Numbered from the stretch's first letter, positions 33,729 to 41,302 are shown. The stretch: DNA of 64,000 nt from Anaerolineae bacterium (GCA_023382715.1 JAHDWP010000014.1:1-64000), one strand, 5' to 3'. The notes: a model not told the origin generated them from the sequence alone. Made by a program: numbers and translations.

Positions 33729-34922
33729 TTACCCGCCCGCCGCGCCGGGCCGAAAATCCCATTCGGCGGCGGACAGCACGAGCAGGGCAAGCTGCCACAG
33801 GCCGGAGGCGATGGGGGCGGTTTCGATGTATTCGTCCTGGCGATGCGAGTGCGCGCCGCGCGTGACGCCCACCGTGACCGTAGGCAGGCCGTTGGCGAGC
33901 AGAGCGTTGGCGTCGGTGCTGCCGCGCTCGTAGAAGGCGGGGATTCTCGCCAACTCAAGGGCCGCGCCGGCCATCTGCACCAGCGGATGTGTAGGGTCTA
34001 TGTGACCGGCGGGCCGGTCGCCAACGACGGTCGTGGTGAAGGTGAGCTGGGGGGTCTGCCCTGCGGAGGCGATGTGCTCGCGGACAGCGCGCTCAAGGGC
34101 TTGCAGACAGGCCGGGTCCTCTGAGCGCAGATCGAGGTAAAGCTCGGCCTCGCAGGCCAGACTGTTGACGGAGTGCCCGCCGTGAATCAGGCCGATATTG
34201 TAGGTCGTGCGCGGCTCGTTGGGCGGGGTGAGCGCCAGAATCCGCGCACCCAGGTCAATCAGCCCGTGCACGGCGCTCGGCTGGCCGAAGTGCAGCCAGC
34301 TATGTCCGCCCGAAGCGTGGCAGGCGATGTGCAGCCGGCGCACGGCGATCCCGGCGTGATACACGCGCCCCAGGGCCATGCCCTCGACGACGATGGCCGC
34401 GCCGAGGCGCGCCCCCAGCGCATTCCAGACGGCGCGGATGCCGTCGAGGTTGCCCAGCCCTTCTTCGCGACTGTTGGCCGCGAGCCAGATATCCGCCGGG
34501 GGATGAATATCGTGCGCGGCGAATAATTCGGCGAGTGTAAGCAGCGCCGCAACGCCCAGACTGTTGTCGCCGAGGCCCGGCCCGCACAGGCGTCCGCTCT
34601 CTTCACGCACGGTGAGGTCTGTGCCGGCAGGGAACACCGTGTCGGTGTGCGCCGAGACCAGCAGCGCCGGACGAGCGGGATCAGCGCCAGGCCAGCGCCC
34701 GACCGTGTTGTGCAGCGCGTCGCTGCCCACGTCGCGCAGCCCCGCCGCGATGAAGCGGTCGCGGACATAGTTGGCGCGGCGGCCCTCGTCGAACGTCGGG
34801 GCGGGAATCTGCTGAATGGCGACCGCAGTCTGGATGACCTGCGGCGCGTCAAGCGCCTGGGCCAGGCGGTGGAAGTGCGCCGATTGCGCGCAGGACGCGA
34901 CATGCCGGGTTATCGTTTCCAT
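33729..34922 (-). CDS. M20-family metallopeptidase
   Basis: This 397-residue protein matches the M20 di-zinc exopeptidases (peptidase T / CPDG2 / ArgE group). Visible residues are SAHTDTVFP (first zinc His and the following Asp), GLGDNSLGVA (bridging Asp), ANSREEGLGN (catalytic Glu and zinc Glu), DLRSED (zinc Asp) and THGxH-like TRGAHSHRQDEYIE at the end (last zinc His). The middle 110 residues are the lid domain with HASGGHSW and HGGHSVNS. The start at 34922 was chosen over 34994 because the extra residues look unlike the family. It is a lone gene; which peptide it cleaves cannot be said. Confidence 0.85.
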   Translation of the reverse strand: METITRHVASCAQSAHFHRLAQALDAPQVIQTAVAIQQIPAPTFDEGRRANYVRDRFIAAGLRDVGSDALHNTVGRWPGADPARPALLVSAHTDTVFPAGTDLTVREESGRLCGPGLGDNSLGVAALLTLAELFAAHDIHPPADIWLAANSREEGLGNLDGIRAVWNALGARLGAAIVVEGMALGRVYHAGIAVRRLHIACHASGGHSWLHFGQPSAVHGLIDLGARILALTPPNEPRTTYNIGLIHGGHSVNSLACEAELYLDLRSEDPACLQALERAVREHIASAGQTPQLTFTTTVVGDRPAGHIDPTHPLVQMAGAALELARIPAFYERGSTDANALLANGLPTVTVGVTRGAHSHRQDEYIETAPIASGLWQLALLVLSAAEWDFRPGAAGG

Positions 34923-35275
34923 GCTGCCATCCGTTCTGAGTCCAGGGCTGGCGGCGGGCTGCGCTGACGGCGCCGCCGGTTGTGTTGCGCACAATCATAA
35001 CGTAAACGAGGCGATCTGCCTGGCCGGGTGCCGGAGCACGGCATGACGGGCGTCTCTGCGCGCTGCTACATCCGGCCAAAGTAGGAATCTCATCTGCCGA
35101 GTGTTTAAAAACAGTCTGTTTGCGTTTGATGGTCGGCGAGCCAGCACCGGCCATATATGGCGGTTGAGCGCAGTCCCGGCCCCCATTTGTGACCACTGCG
35201 GCTCTGCTCACTCCGCGCCCAAAGCCGCCGGACCCCCCTCGCCAGCGGACTGCGCGCAGTCTGCGCCAGCAGATG
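34923..35275. other. Gene-free stretch between divergent genes
   Basis: This region separates the M20 peptidase gene and the divergent regulator gene. It contains a TATGAT-like box on the minus strand near 34999-34994 without a good -35, and a T/A-rich patch at 35103-35120. No open frame, repeat or RNA is supported. Confidence 0.5.
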
Positions 35276-35303
35276 TTGTCATCTGCTGTTCAACCATTAT
35301 AAT
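35276..35303 (+). promoter_or_regulatory. Promoter of the OmpR-like regulator gene
   Basis: TTGTCA (35276-35281), a 16-base spacer and perfect TATAAT (35298-35303). The predicted leader is about 80 bases. Confidence 0.75.
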
Positions 35304-35389
35304 GGCAACAGGCGAATGTTAAAGACCGGTTCGGCGTCTCCGTTGCGCCTGTGCCCGTTTATACTGCGAGCCTGCTGGTGGGGGGATGC

Positions 35390-36073
35390 ATGAAGACGAC
35401 AAAAGTCTTGTTGATCGAGAGTGCGCGCAACAGCAGTGAGTCGTTCGCCGAGCCGCTCAGTCGGAAATACCAGGTACAGATTGCCCACTCCGGCAAGCAG
35501 GGCGTGGAGATGGCGCAGGACGAAATGCCAGCCGCCATCGTGCTGGACGCCGTGTCGCTGCGCACGTCCGGCAACCGGATCAGCTTCAGCCTGCGCGCCG
35601 CCCTGGAACAGACGCCGATCGTCCACATCCGCGCCGCCGAGGCGACGGGCAACAGCGCCGCCGACGTGCTGCTGGTGCCCCCTTTCACCGCGCGCAAGCT
35701 AACCAACCGTATAGACCGCCTCACAGTGCCGGCAGAGGGTGCTTTGCTGCAGGTGGGGCCGTTCAGCCTCAACGCGCAAAATCAGATGTTGACCACGCCC
35801 TGGACGGAGAAGAAGCTCACTCCCAAGCTGGTCGAGCTGATGGAGCTGTTCATGGTTAACCTGAACAACACGCTTGAGCGCAGATATATCATGCAGCAGG
35901 TGTGGAAGACGGACTACATGGGCGACACGCGCACGCTGGACGTGCACATTCGCTGGCTGCGCAAGGCTGTCGAGCCGAACCCGCGCAAGCCGCAGTACAT
36001 CACCACCGTGCGCGGGGTCGGCTACCGCTTCACGGTGCAAGGGGGCGCTGACGAGGCGGAGAAGGCGATCTAG
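35390..36073 (+). CDS. OmpR-like winged-helix regulator with degenerate receiver
   Basis: The 227-residue protein has a receiver-like N-terminal half and an OmpR/PhoB winged-helix C-terminal half. In the first strand, where receivers have an acidic pair, it reads LLIESARNS, but a possible phosphoacceptor Asp is present in IVLDAVS. The output domain shows KKLTPKLVELMELFMVN, RRYIMQQVWK, RTLDVHIRWLRKAVEP and ITTVRGVGYRF, all standard. It therefore binds DNA but may not be phosphorylated normally. No histidine kinase is adjacent. The start was chosen at 35390 with GGGGG upstream; the earlier in-frame residues lack a ribosome site. Confidence 0.8.
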   Translation: MKTTKVLLIESARNSSESFAEPLSRKYQVQIAHSGKQGVEMAQDEMPAAIVLDAVSLRTSGNRISFSLRAALEQTPIVHIRAAEATGNSAADVLLVPPFTARKLTNRIDRLTVPAEGALLQVGPFSLNAQNQMLTTPWTEKKLTPKLVELMELFMVNLNNTLERRYIMQQVWKTDYMGDTRTLDVHIRWLRKAVEPNPRKPQYITTVRGVGYRFTVQGGADEAEKAI

Positions 36074-36154
36074 CCCCCGCCAATCGTTCTCGCGGTGAGC
36101 TTCTCCAGGTGATTGAACGGCGTCACCGTGCTCACCCTGAGGGCGCGACAACGC

Positions 36155-36183
36155 AAAAAGGCATCCTCAGCGTGCAGGATGCC
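36155..36183 (-). terminator. Rho-independent terminator of rpsT
   Basis: On the minus strand, GGCATCCT and AGGATGCC pair over an 8-base loop and are followed by TTTTT. It lies 36 bases after the rpsT stop. Confidence 0.92.
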
Positions 36184-36218
36184 CCTCAGCCCAATCCACT
36201 TGATGAGCGACCGCCAGG

Positions 36219-36494
36219 CTAGGCTTTTTCCGCCTCAAGACGGGCCAGCTTCTTCATCAGCCGGCTCTTGCGCCGCGCCACATTGTTGGGGTGCAGAATC
36301 CCCTTGACGGCGGCCTTGTCCAGCGTGCGGATGGCCTCCAGGGTTGCCTGGCGCGCGTTCTCCAGATCTGCGCCCTCGATGAAGGTGCGGGCTTTCTTGA
36401 TCTCGGTGCGCGCGCGGGAACGGAAGATACGGTTGCGCTGACGCTTCTTCTCGGAACTGCGGATGCGCTTGAGAGCAGACTTGTGATTAGCCAA
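36219..36494 (-). CDS. rpsT: 30S ribosomal protein S20
   Basis: This 91-residue, Lys/Arg-rich, all-helical protein begins MANHKSALKRIRSSEKKRQR and contains KGILHPNNVARRKSRLMKKL, both highly typical of S20, which binds 16S rRNA in the small subunit body. The start codon is TTG, in frame with ANHKS and 9 bases after GGAG; no ATG is available at that point. Escherichia coli rpsT is also known to start with UUG, where it aids autoregulation. It is a single-gene unit with its own promoter and terminator. Confidence 0.95.
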   Translation of the reverse strand: MANHKSALKRIRSSEKKRQRNRIFRSRARTEIKKARTFIEGADLENARQATLEAIRTLDKAAVKGILHPNNVARRKSRLMKKLARLEAEKA

Positions 36495-36541
36495 CGGTGA
36501 AATCTCCAGTCTTTACTGGTTTTTGTCTCGTCAGTGGGCGA

Positions 36542-36570
36542 ATTCTACCAGAGCAGCCGTCTCTTGTCCA
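36542..36570 (-). promoter_or_regulatory. Promoter of rpsT
   Basis: Minus-strand TGGACA (36570-36565), a 17-base spacer and TAGAAT (36547-36542), about 48 bases from the TTG start. Confidence 0.7.
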
Positions 36571-36599
36571 GCCCGTGTTGTGATGGCTGGCGGCGAAGC

Positions 36600-36685
36600 G
36601 CGTCAGCGCCGAGCGGGGGCGAGGTCCACCAGGGCGCAGCAGAGCAGCACCCCTGTCGCCTGACAAGCTTTTGCACGCGCGCGCA
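36600..36685 (+). repeat. Interspersed repeat, family A, copy 3
   Basis: GCGTCAGCGCCGAGCGGGGG, then CGAGGTCCACC, then AGGGCGCAGCAGAGCAGC and CCCCT, followed by the tail CGCCTGACAAGCTTTTGCACGC. It is nearly the same as the copy at 62863-62950, including the tail. It lies between the rpsT promoter and the divergent membrane-protein operon. Confidence 0.8.
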
Positions 36686-36795
36686 GGCGCAACTTCCTGG
36701 TTATTTTCGGCGTAGTTGATTAAGATAAGGGCGGCGCCCCCCAGAGTGTGGGGCTGCCCGGAGCCGGCGACGTGGTACGATCAGGCTGAGCGAAA

Positions 36796-37584
36796 GTGAG
36801 CCAGATGTTTCGACAGAGCAACCGGGGAACGCTGGTCTGGCTGGTCATCGTGGGCGCTGCCCTGGGGTTGGTGCTGCTAGCTGGCGGCCTGCCGACCGGG
36901 GCGGGGGCGGCGCTGCTGCTGGCCTACCTGGGGCTGCTGGCCGCTGTGACGAGCAGCGCCGACCTGGGCAGGGCGCTGAACCAGGTCCTGCGGCGCGGGC
37001 GCACGCGCCCGGAACCCAGCGAGGTGGCGCGCGAGGCGGCTGCGCGGGCGCGCAGCCTGCCCAACTACGACACGCTGTACCGCCTGCTGGACATCGGGCT
37101 GATCGTGGACGAGCAGCGTCCCGACGGCATGGCCCTGCGACGCGGGCGCTTCGTCTCACTGGACGACGACGGCCTGCGCCCCTTTGCCATCATTGATGTG
37201 CCCGATACGCTGGGCAGCGGATTGGCCCTGGTGCGCTTCGAGCTGCGCGACAGCACAGGGCGCCCGTGCTACGTCCACGAGGCGGAGCGCTGGCTGCAAT
37301 CTGGCGAGAACGTCCTGGTGCCGGACTATCGTTTCCCGGTGCGCAAGCGCGCGGCAGACCTGGAATCCGGGGGATGGATGGCCCAGGTGAGCATAGACGG
37401 GGGTGCGCTGGGCATCTATCACTTCAACCTGTCGGAGTCGCTGGCAGAGCTGCGGCGGCAGGTGGGGCCAGATGGTGAGTTGCTGCGCGACCGCGTCTGG
37501 CGCAGCAACGATGATGATGAGTCGCTGCCGCTCAGCCTGGAGGAGCTGCTGCGCGCCCAGAGTCGCCAGCAGCGATCGTCGTAA
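36796..37584 (+). CDS. Two-helix membrane protein, paralogue 1, upstream of the E2/JAB/E1 genes
   Basis: The 262-residue protein has two hydrophobic helices near its N-terminus (about 13-33 and 36-58) and a soluble domain (about 90-240). The soluble part is beta-rich: IIDVPDTLGSGLALVRFELRD, then ENVLVPDYRFPV, then WMAQVSIDGGALGIYHFNLSES. The next gene has the same layout with similar order of motifs, so the two are tandem paralogues. No catalytic residues are recognised. The start is GTG at 36796; ATG at 36805 is possible. An extended -10 (TGGTACGAT, 36774-36782) sits 14 bases ahead. It may belong to the same transcription unit as the ubiquitin-like genes. Confidence 0.6.
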   Translation: MSQMFRQSNRGTLVWLVIVGAALGLVLLAGGLPTGAGAALLLAYLGLLAAVTSSADLGRALNQVLRRGRTRPEPSEVAREAAARARSLPNYDTLYRLLDIGLIVDEQRPDGMALRRGRFVSLDDDGLRPFAIIDVPDTLGSGLALVRFELRDSTGRPCYVHEAERWLQSGENVLVPDYRFPVRKRAADLESGGWMAQVSIDGGALGIYHFNLSESLAELRRQVGPDGELLRDRVWRSNDDDESLPLSLEELLRAQSRQQRSS

Positions 37585-37607
37585 GCAAGAACAGGGTATC
37601 GCCGGTC

Positions 37608-38282
37608 ATGCATATGCTGGAGCCGCTCGTCCTGATCGTCTTTCTGGCGATTTTCGCCGCTTTCCTGCTGGCAGCGTTCTCGTCTGCGGGGGGGCAGGCG
37701 CGCGCCGCGACGCCGCAGCGCGCGCCACGCCCGATGGCGGCGATTGGGCCGCGCTCGCCGGCAGCCCAACAGGCGGCGCAGCGCGCCGGCTACGACGGCG
37801 GGCCGGATTACGTGAACGTGACGGACATTGGGCTGCTGGCCTATCGGGGCATGGACGAGCCGCGCCTGGTACGCACTGGCAAGGTGCTGACGGACACCGA
37901 CTATCTGCGGCCTTTTGCCGAGCTATGGCTGCCCCACGAAGCGCGCGGCAAGATTCGCTTCGAGTTGCTGGATGCGGAGGGCCGTCTGCGCTACGCCGAC
38001 GACGCGCGCTACGATCTGGGCGCGGGCCGCAACACGCTCCTGCCGGGCACCTGGCTCCCGCTGCGCGGCAAGTCCAGCCCGCCGGGCGAGTGGACGCTGC
38101 GCCTGGCCGCTGGCGACCTGTTGCTGGCGGCGCACCGGTTCGGCTGGGAGACGGTGGGCGCTGGCGAGATCAAGCGCTATATGGCCAGCGATGGCGAGAT
38201 TTCGCCGGAGCTGCAGCGGGCGCTGGAAGCGCAGCCGGTGGAGAGCCTCAGCCTGTCGGAATTGCTGGGGCAGGGGCACTAG
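37608..38282 (+). CDS. Membrane protein, paralogue 2, upstream of the E2/JAB/E1 genes
   Basis: This 224-residue protein has one N-terminal helix (about 5-26), an Ala/Arg/Pro-rich spacer and a beta-rich domain with VTDIGLLAYRG, DTDYLRPFAELWLPHE, KIRFELLDAEGRLRY, NTLLPGTWLPL, and WTLRLAAGDLLLAAHRFGWE. The paralogue 24 bases upstream has DIGLIVDE, LRPFAIIDVP, VRFELRDSTGRPCY and LVPDYRFPV in the same order. The domain looks like an Ig-type sandwich on the outer side. The C-terminal VESLSLSELLGQG is also shared (LPLSLEELL). Function unknown; 219 bases separate it from the E2-like gene. Confidence 0.6.
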   Translation: MHMLEPLVLIVFLAIFAAFLLAAFSSAGGQARAATPQRAPRPMAAIGPRSPAAQQAAQRAGYDGGPDYVNVTDIGLLAYRGMDEPRLVRTGKVLTDTDYLRPFAELWLPHEARGKIRFELLDAEGRLRYADDARYDLGAGRNTLLPGTWLPLRGKSSPPGEWTLRLAAGDLLLAAHRFGWETVGAGEIKRYMASDGEISPELQRALEAQPVESLSLSELLGQGH

Positions 38283-38501
38283 GGCGCGCGCCAGACGCGA
38301 TGCTGCTGGCTGACCGGGGTGTGTTTCTCGGTGGGGGCGGGGTTTCTGAACCGCAGAGACAGAGAGGGCACAGAGAGGAGCCACCAAAGAGCTTTTGCTT
38401 TTCTCCGCGCTCTCTGCACCTCGGCGATGATCTTCTGCCCCGGAAATGAGATGCGCCCGCTGACTGTGCACATGGAAAAGATTCATGAGGATAAGTGAGC
38501 G
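38283..38501 (+). repeat. Gap with purine-rich CAGAGA repeat
   Basis: Between the membrane paralogue and the E2-like gene lies GAACCGCAGAGACAGAGAG, GGCACAGAGAGGAGCC, then CTTTTGCTTTTCTCC and GCGCTCTCTGC, forming a loose inverted arrangement. CAGAGA-type boilerplate of this kind is interspersed in many bacterial genomes. No gene is seen. It could end the upstream unit or carry a start for the E2 operon. Confidence 0.4.
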
Positions 38502-38981
38502 ATGAGCACCATGCCCTGGTGGGGCACCCGCAGCCAGGTTTCCGCCCGGCTGCGGCTGGAAGTGGAGATGATGCGCGCGACCTTCGCCGACACCTTCCGG
38601 CTGATCGTGCCGCAGCGTGGCGACCTGTACTGGATCGGCGATGTCGAGATCAATTTGCGGGGAATCCCGGAGCGACTGCACACCCTGAAGATCGTATACA
38701 TCGAGGGATACCCGAACCGCCCCGCCGAAGCCTATGTGTTGAAGCCGGTCGTCTACAGTGAGAAGCACCAGTTCCAGGACGGGCAGCTTTGCCTGTTCAA
38801 CCCCAGAGATGGCATCACTTACGGCTGGAACCCTTCCACTTCGACGGCGGTGACGGTCGCTGGCTGGGCCATCCAGTGGCTTTACGCCTATTACACCTGG
38901 CGGGCGACGGGGACATGGCCGGGCGTTGAAGAAGCGCTGCGCCCGACGAAGGACACCGGTTACCAGAGGAGAAGACGATGA
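38502..38981 (+). CDS. Bacterial E2-like (ubiquitin-conjugating-fold) protein
   Basis: The 159-residue protein matches the bacterial E2 pattern. After beta strands (YWIGDVEIN, HTLKIVYIEG) comes YPNRPAEAYVLKP (the YPxxPP region), then EKHQFQDGQLCLF with a conserved His89 and candidate catalytic Cys97, then YGWNPSTSTAV and the C-terminal helix WLYAYYTWRATGTWPG. In bacterial E2s the cysteine of the LCLF motif carries the ubiquitin-like modifier as a thioester. Its stop overlaps the JAB gene start (ATGA). It is the first of the coupled E2-JAB-E1 genes. No modifier gene is evident beside it. ATG at 38511 is an alternative start. Confidence 0.8.
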   Translation: MSTMPWWGTRSQVSARLRLEVEMMRATFADTFRLIVPQRGDLYWIGDVEINLRGIPERLHTLKIVYIEGYPNRPAEAYVLKPVVYSEKHQFQDGQLCLFNPRDGITYGWNPSTSTAVTVAGWAIQWLYAYYTWRATGTWPGVEEALRPTKDTGYQRRRR

Positions 38982-40057
38982 CGGCTGAACCACTGCCCGA
39001 AGGGGCGCGCGACCTGCCGCGCGTGGTCATCGCCGAGCGGGTGATAGACAAGATCGTGCGCGGTGCCTTGCTCTACCCGGAGCCGGAGACCGGCGAAGCG
39101 ATGGTGGGTCTGGTCGTCCCGCAGGCCGGCAAGGCAGAACCGGACATTTATGTGCTGGATACGATCAGCCCCGGCCAGCAGGCCGTGCGCGAGTGGGGCA
39201 AGTTCGAGCAGGGCGACGACTGGCAAGGCGACGTGTTTCACTGGCTGCACGTCAACTGGGAAGCGTTCCGCGAGATGCGACGCACGTCGTATGGCAGCGC
39301 CCTGGCCGCCAAGTGGGATGCGCCGCTGCGCCACGTGGGCGACTGGCACAAACAGCCAGACAACATGATCGCGCCTTCGGGCGGCGATGCCGAGACCGCC
39401 CGCAGCATGATCGCCGATGCCGAGACGCATGTCGAGCACATTGTCGCGCCCATCGTCACCATGTATCCGCTCCAGCCCGCAGCCGAGACGAGCGCTGAGA
39501 GCGGCGAAGCGGACGGTCCGGCGGCGGCTGAGGAAGCGCCTCCGGAGACGCCGCAGAGCATTATTCGCCGCTGCCCCGACGAGGGCTGGCTGGTGCGCAT
39601 TGACTTCTGGTACATGAGCAAGCGCACGCCGCGCTTCGTCGCGGCGACGCCGACGCTGTGGCCGGACGACCGGCTGCCAGGGCTGCCGCCGCTGGCCTGG
39701 CACCTGGCTCACCCGCGCCGCTTCGAGCAGGAATTCGGCCTGCTGCGCGAAGCCGGGTACGTGGCCGACGTGGTGCGCTGGGATGCCGACGGCAAGCCGC
39801 CCTATGAAGTGTGCTTCTCTGTGTACCGCGAAGGGGCCAGCCAGGTGATCATCCTGGTCACCGGCGCAGACTACCCGGCGGCGATGCCCGCCGTGCGCGT
39901 GGCGCCGCTGGTCGCTGTGGAAGAGGGCGAGGACGTCTTCGAGCGGCTGTATGCGGCTTCGCGCCCGCTGCTGCTGACTGAGCTGCCCGACTGGACGTGG
40001 GATTCGAAACGGACGCTTGTTGAACTCGTATGGTATGTCGAGAAGACAGTGCCATGA
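38978..40057 (+). CDS. JAB/MPN metalloprotease-like protein with C-terminal E2/RWD-like domain
   Basis: The 359-residue protein has an N-terminal JAB domain (about 15-150): ETGEAMVGLVV with the active-site Glu40 region, and GDWHKQPDNMIAPSGGD, the JAMM signature with His124, Ser134 and Asp137. The second histidine of the usual HxH is Gln126. An acidic Ala/Glu linker (about 165-190) leads to a second domain. Its end (REGASQVIILVTGADYPAAMP, then PDWTWDSKRTLVELVWYVEK) has the strand-YP-P-helix plan of E2/RWD folds without a catalytic Cys. JAB proteins in such operons process or remove ubiquitin-like tags. The E1 gene starts 26 bases after the stop. Confidence 0.8.
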   Translation: MTAEPLPEGARDLPRVVIAERVIDKIVRGALLYPEPETGEAMVGLVVPQAGKAEPDIYVLDTISPGQQAVREWGKFEQGDDWQGDVFHWLHVNWEAFREMRRTSYGSALAAKWDAPLRHVGDWHKQPDNMIAPSGGDAETARSMIADAETHVEHIVAPIVTMYPLQPAAETSAESGEADGPAAAEEAPPETPQSIIRRCPDEGWLVRIDFWYMSKRTPRFVAATPTLWPDDRLPGLPPLAWHLAHPRRFEQEFGLLREAGYVADVVRWDADGKPPYEVCFSVYREGASQVIILVTGADYPAAMPAVRVAPLVAVEEGEDVFERLYAASRPLLLTELPDWTWDSKRTLVELVWYVEKTVP

Positions 40058-40082
40058 TCGTCGGCCAATGGGACGGTGCGCG

Positions 40083-40997
40083 ATGACGGGTTGGGATCGG
40101 ATGGCGCGGCTGTTCGGCGCGGATGTGCTGGCTTATCTGGGTACGCGCACGGCAGGCGTGGTGGGCTTGGGGTCGGGCGGCAGTTTCGTCGCCGTGAGCC
40201 TGGCCATGAGCGGCGTCGGGCGTTTCATCCTGGTGGACGACGACCTGCTGGAGCCAGTCAATGTGGTTCGTCATGCCGCCGACCTGCGCGATGTCGGGCG
40301 TCCTAAAGTGGACGTGGTGGCCGATCTCGTCCGCCAGCGCAACCCCGCCGCCGACGTGCGCACGGTGATCGGGCGTATCGAAGACCATCTCGATCTTCTC
40401 GCCGAGATGGACGTTGTCGTGGCGGGCGTGGACCGTGAGCAGCCCAAATTCGCCATCAACCAGGCGTGCCTGAAGCACGGGCGGGCGGCGGTCTATGCCG
40501 GAGTCTACGAGCGCGGCGAAGGCGGCGACGTGTGCATTATTTACCCGAACAAGGGGCCGTGCTACGCCTGCTGGGCCGAGCGGCTGCGCGAAGGGTTGTC
40601 GCACCCGGCAGAAGAGGGCGAGCTGGATTATGGCATGATCGGGCCGGACGGCACCTTGGCTGCCGAGCCGGGGCTGTGGCTACACGTGGTGCGCGTGGCG
40701 GCGATCCAGGCCGACCTGGCGCTCAATTACCTGCTGACAGATACCCCGGCGCACCGGGCGCTGCCGGCCAATACGATCATTCAGGCGAACACGCACCTGG
40801 AAATCTACGAGGGCAAAGTGGCCCTGCCTCATACGGCAGAGTGGGTGAGCGTTCCGCGCAATCCGCGATGCCTGGTCTGCGGCAGCCAGCAGCGGCTCAG
40901 CACCGCAGAGTGGGCGGCGCTCTCGCTCGACGACCTGATCAGCATGGGGAATATCACGCTCGAAACGGACGAGAATACGAGCGCACACGAAGGGTAA
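40083..40997 (+). CDS. ThiF/E1-like activating enzyme
   Basis: This 304-residue protein is an E1-superfamily adenylating enzyme. VGLGSGGSFVAVSL is the nucleotide loop (about 27-40), LVDDDLLEPVNVVRH holds the conserved Asp, Asn60 and Arg63, RPKVDVV carries the conserved Lys75, and VVVAGVD holds Asp117. Two CxxC pairs, C160/C163 and C263/C266, form the structural zinc site seen in ThiF/MoeB. It would adenylate the C-terminal glycine of a modifier protein. It follows the JAB gene with GGACGG before ATG 40083. Together with the E2-like and JAB genes it makes a compact ubiquitin-like operon; the 99-residue protein follows 5 bases later. Confidence 0.88.
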   Translation: MTGWDRMARLFGADVLAYLGTRTAGVVGLGSGGSFVAVSLAMSGVGRFILVDDDLLEPVNVVRHAADLRDVGRPKVDVVADLVRQRNPAADVRTVIGRIEDHLDLLAEMDVVVAGVDREQPKFAINQACLKHGRAAVYAGVYERGEGGDVCIIYPNKGPCYACWAERLREGLSHPAEEGELDYGMIGPDGTLAAEPGLWLHVVRVAAIQADLALNYLLTDTPAHRALPANTIIQANTHLEIYEGKVALPHTAEWVSVPRNPRCLVCGSQQRLSTAEWAALSLDDLISMGNITLETDENTSAHEG

Positions 40998-41002
40998 GCA
41001 TA

Positions 41003-41302
41003 ATGTCCGATCACGATAACGCACTTCCTCCGGCGGACGAGGTCCCGCCCGCTGTGTCACCGCCCGGCGTGGGCGACGACTCAGGCCCGCCGCAGGACAA
41101 GACTCCACCGGAAGACCTGGGCCCGCGCCTGGAACGGCTGGGCGGCGAGCCGGCGCCGGACATCACCCCGGACGAGTTCGCCCGGCTGCAACAGGCTGGC
41201 CAGATTCACATTGACCCGCGCGGACGGGTGCGGACGACCGCGCGCGATGAGCTGGACGCGGGCATCTCGCTGCGCAAGCGCCGCGCCTGGTATGGCCGAT
41301 GA
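41003..41302 (+). CDS. Small acidic/Pro-rich protein in the E1/E2/JAB operon
   Basis: The 99-residue protein is not recognised. Its first 50 residues are disordered, rich in Pro, Asp and Gly. The second half, DITPDEFARLQQAGQIHIDP and then GRVRTTARDELDAG, may form a short helix-strand unit, and it ends with a basic tail (LRKRRAWYGR). It does not end in Gly-Gly, so it is not an obvious ubiquitin-like modifier unless processed. Start ATG 41003 has AAGGG upstream. Its stop overlaps the Nudix ATG (ATGA). It could be a target or adaptor of the system; this is only a guess from position. Confidence 0.6.
   Translation: MSDHDNALPPADEVPPAVSPPGVGDDSGPPQDKTPPEDLGPRLERLGGEPAPDITPDEFARLQQAGQIHIDPRGRVRTTARDELDAGISLRKRRAWYGR

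Noticed and set aside
38502-40997. E1/E2/JAB genes as part of a CBASS defence operon
   Set aside because: No nucleotidyltransferase or effector gene is adjacent, and E2 and E1 are separate proteins.
41003-41302. The small protein as the ubiquitin-like modifier
   Set aside because: It has no beta-grasp pattern and does not end in Gly-Gly; kept only as an unknown partner.
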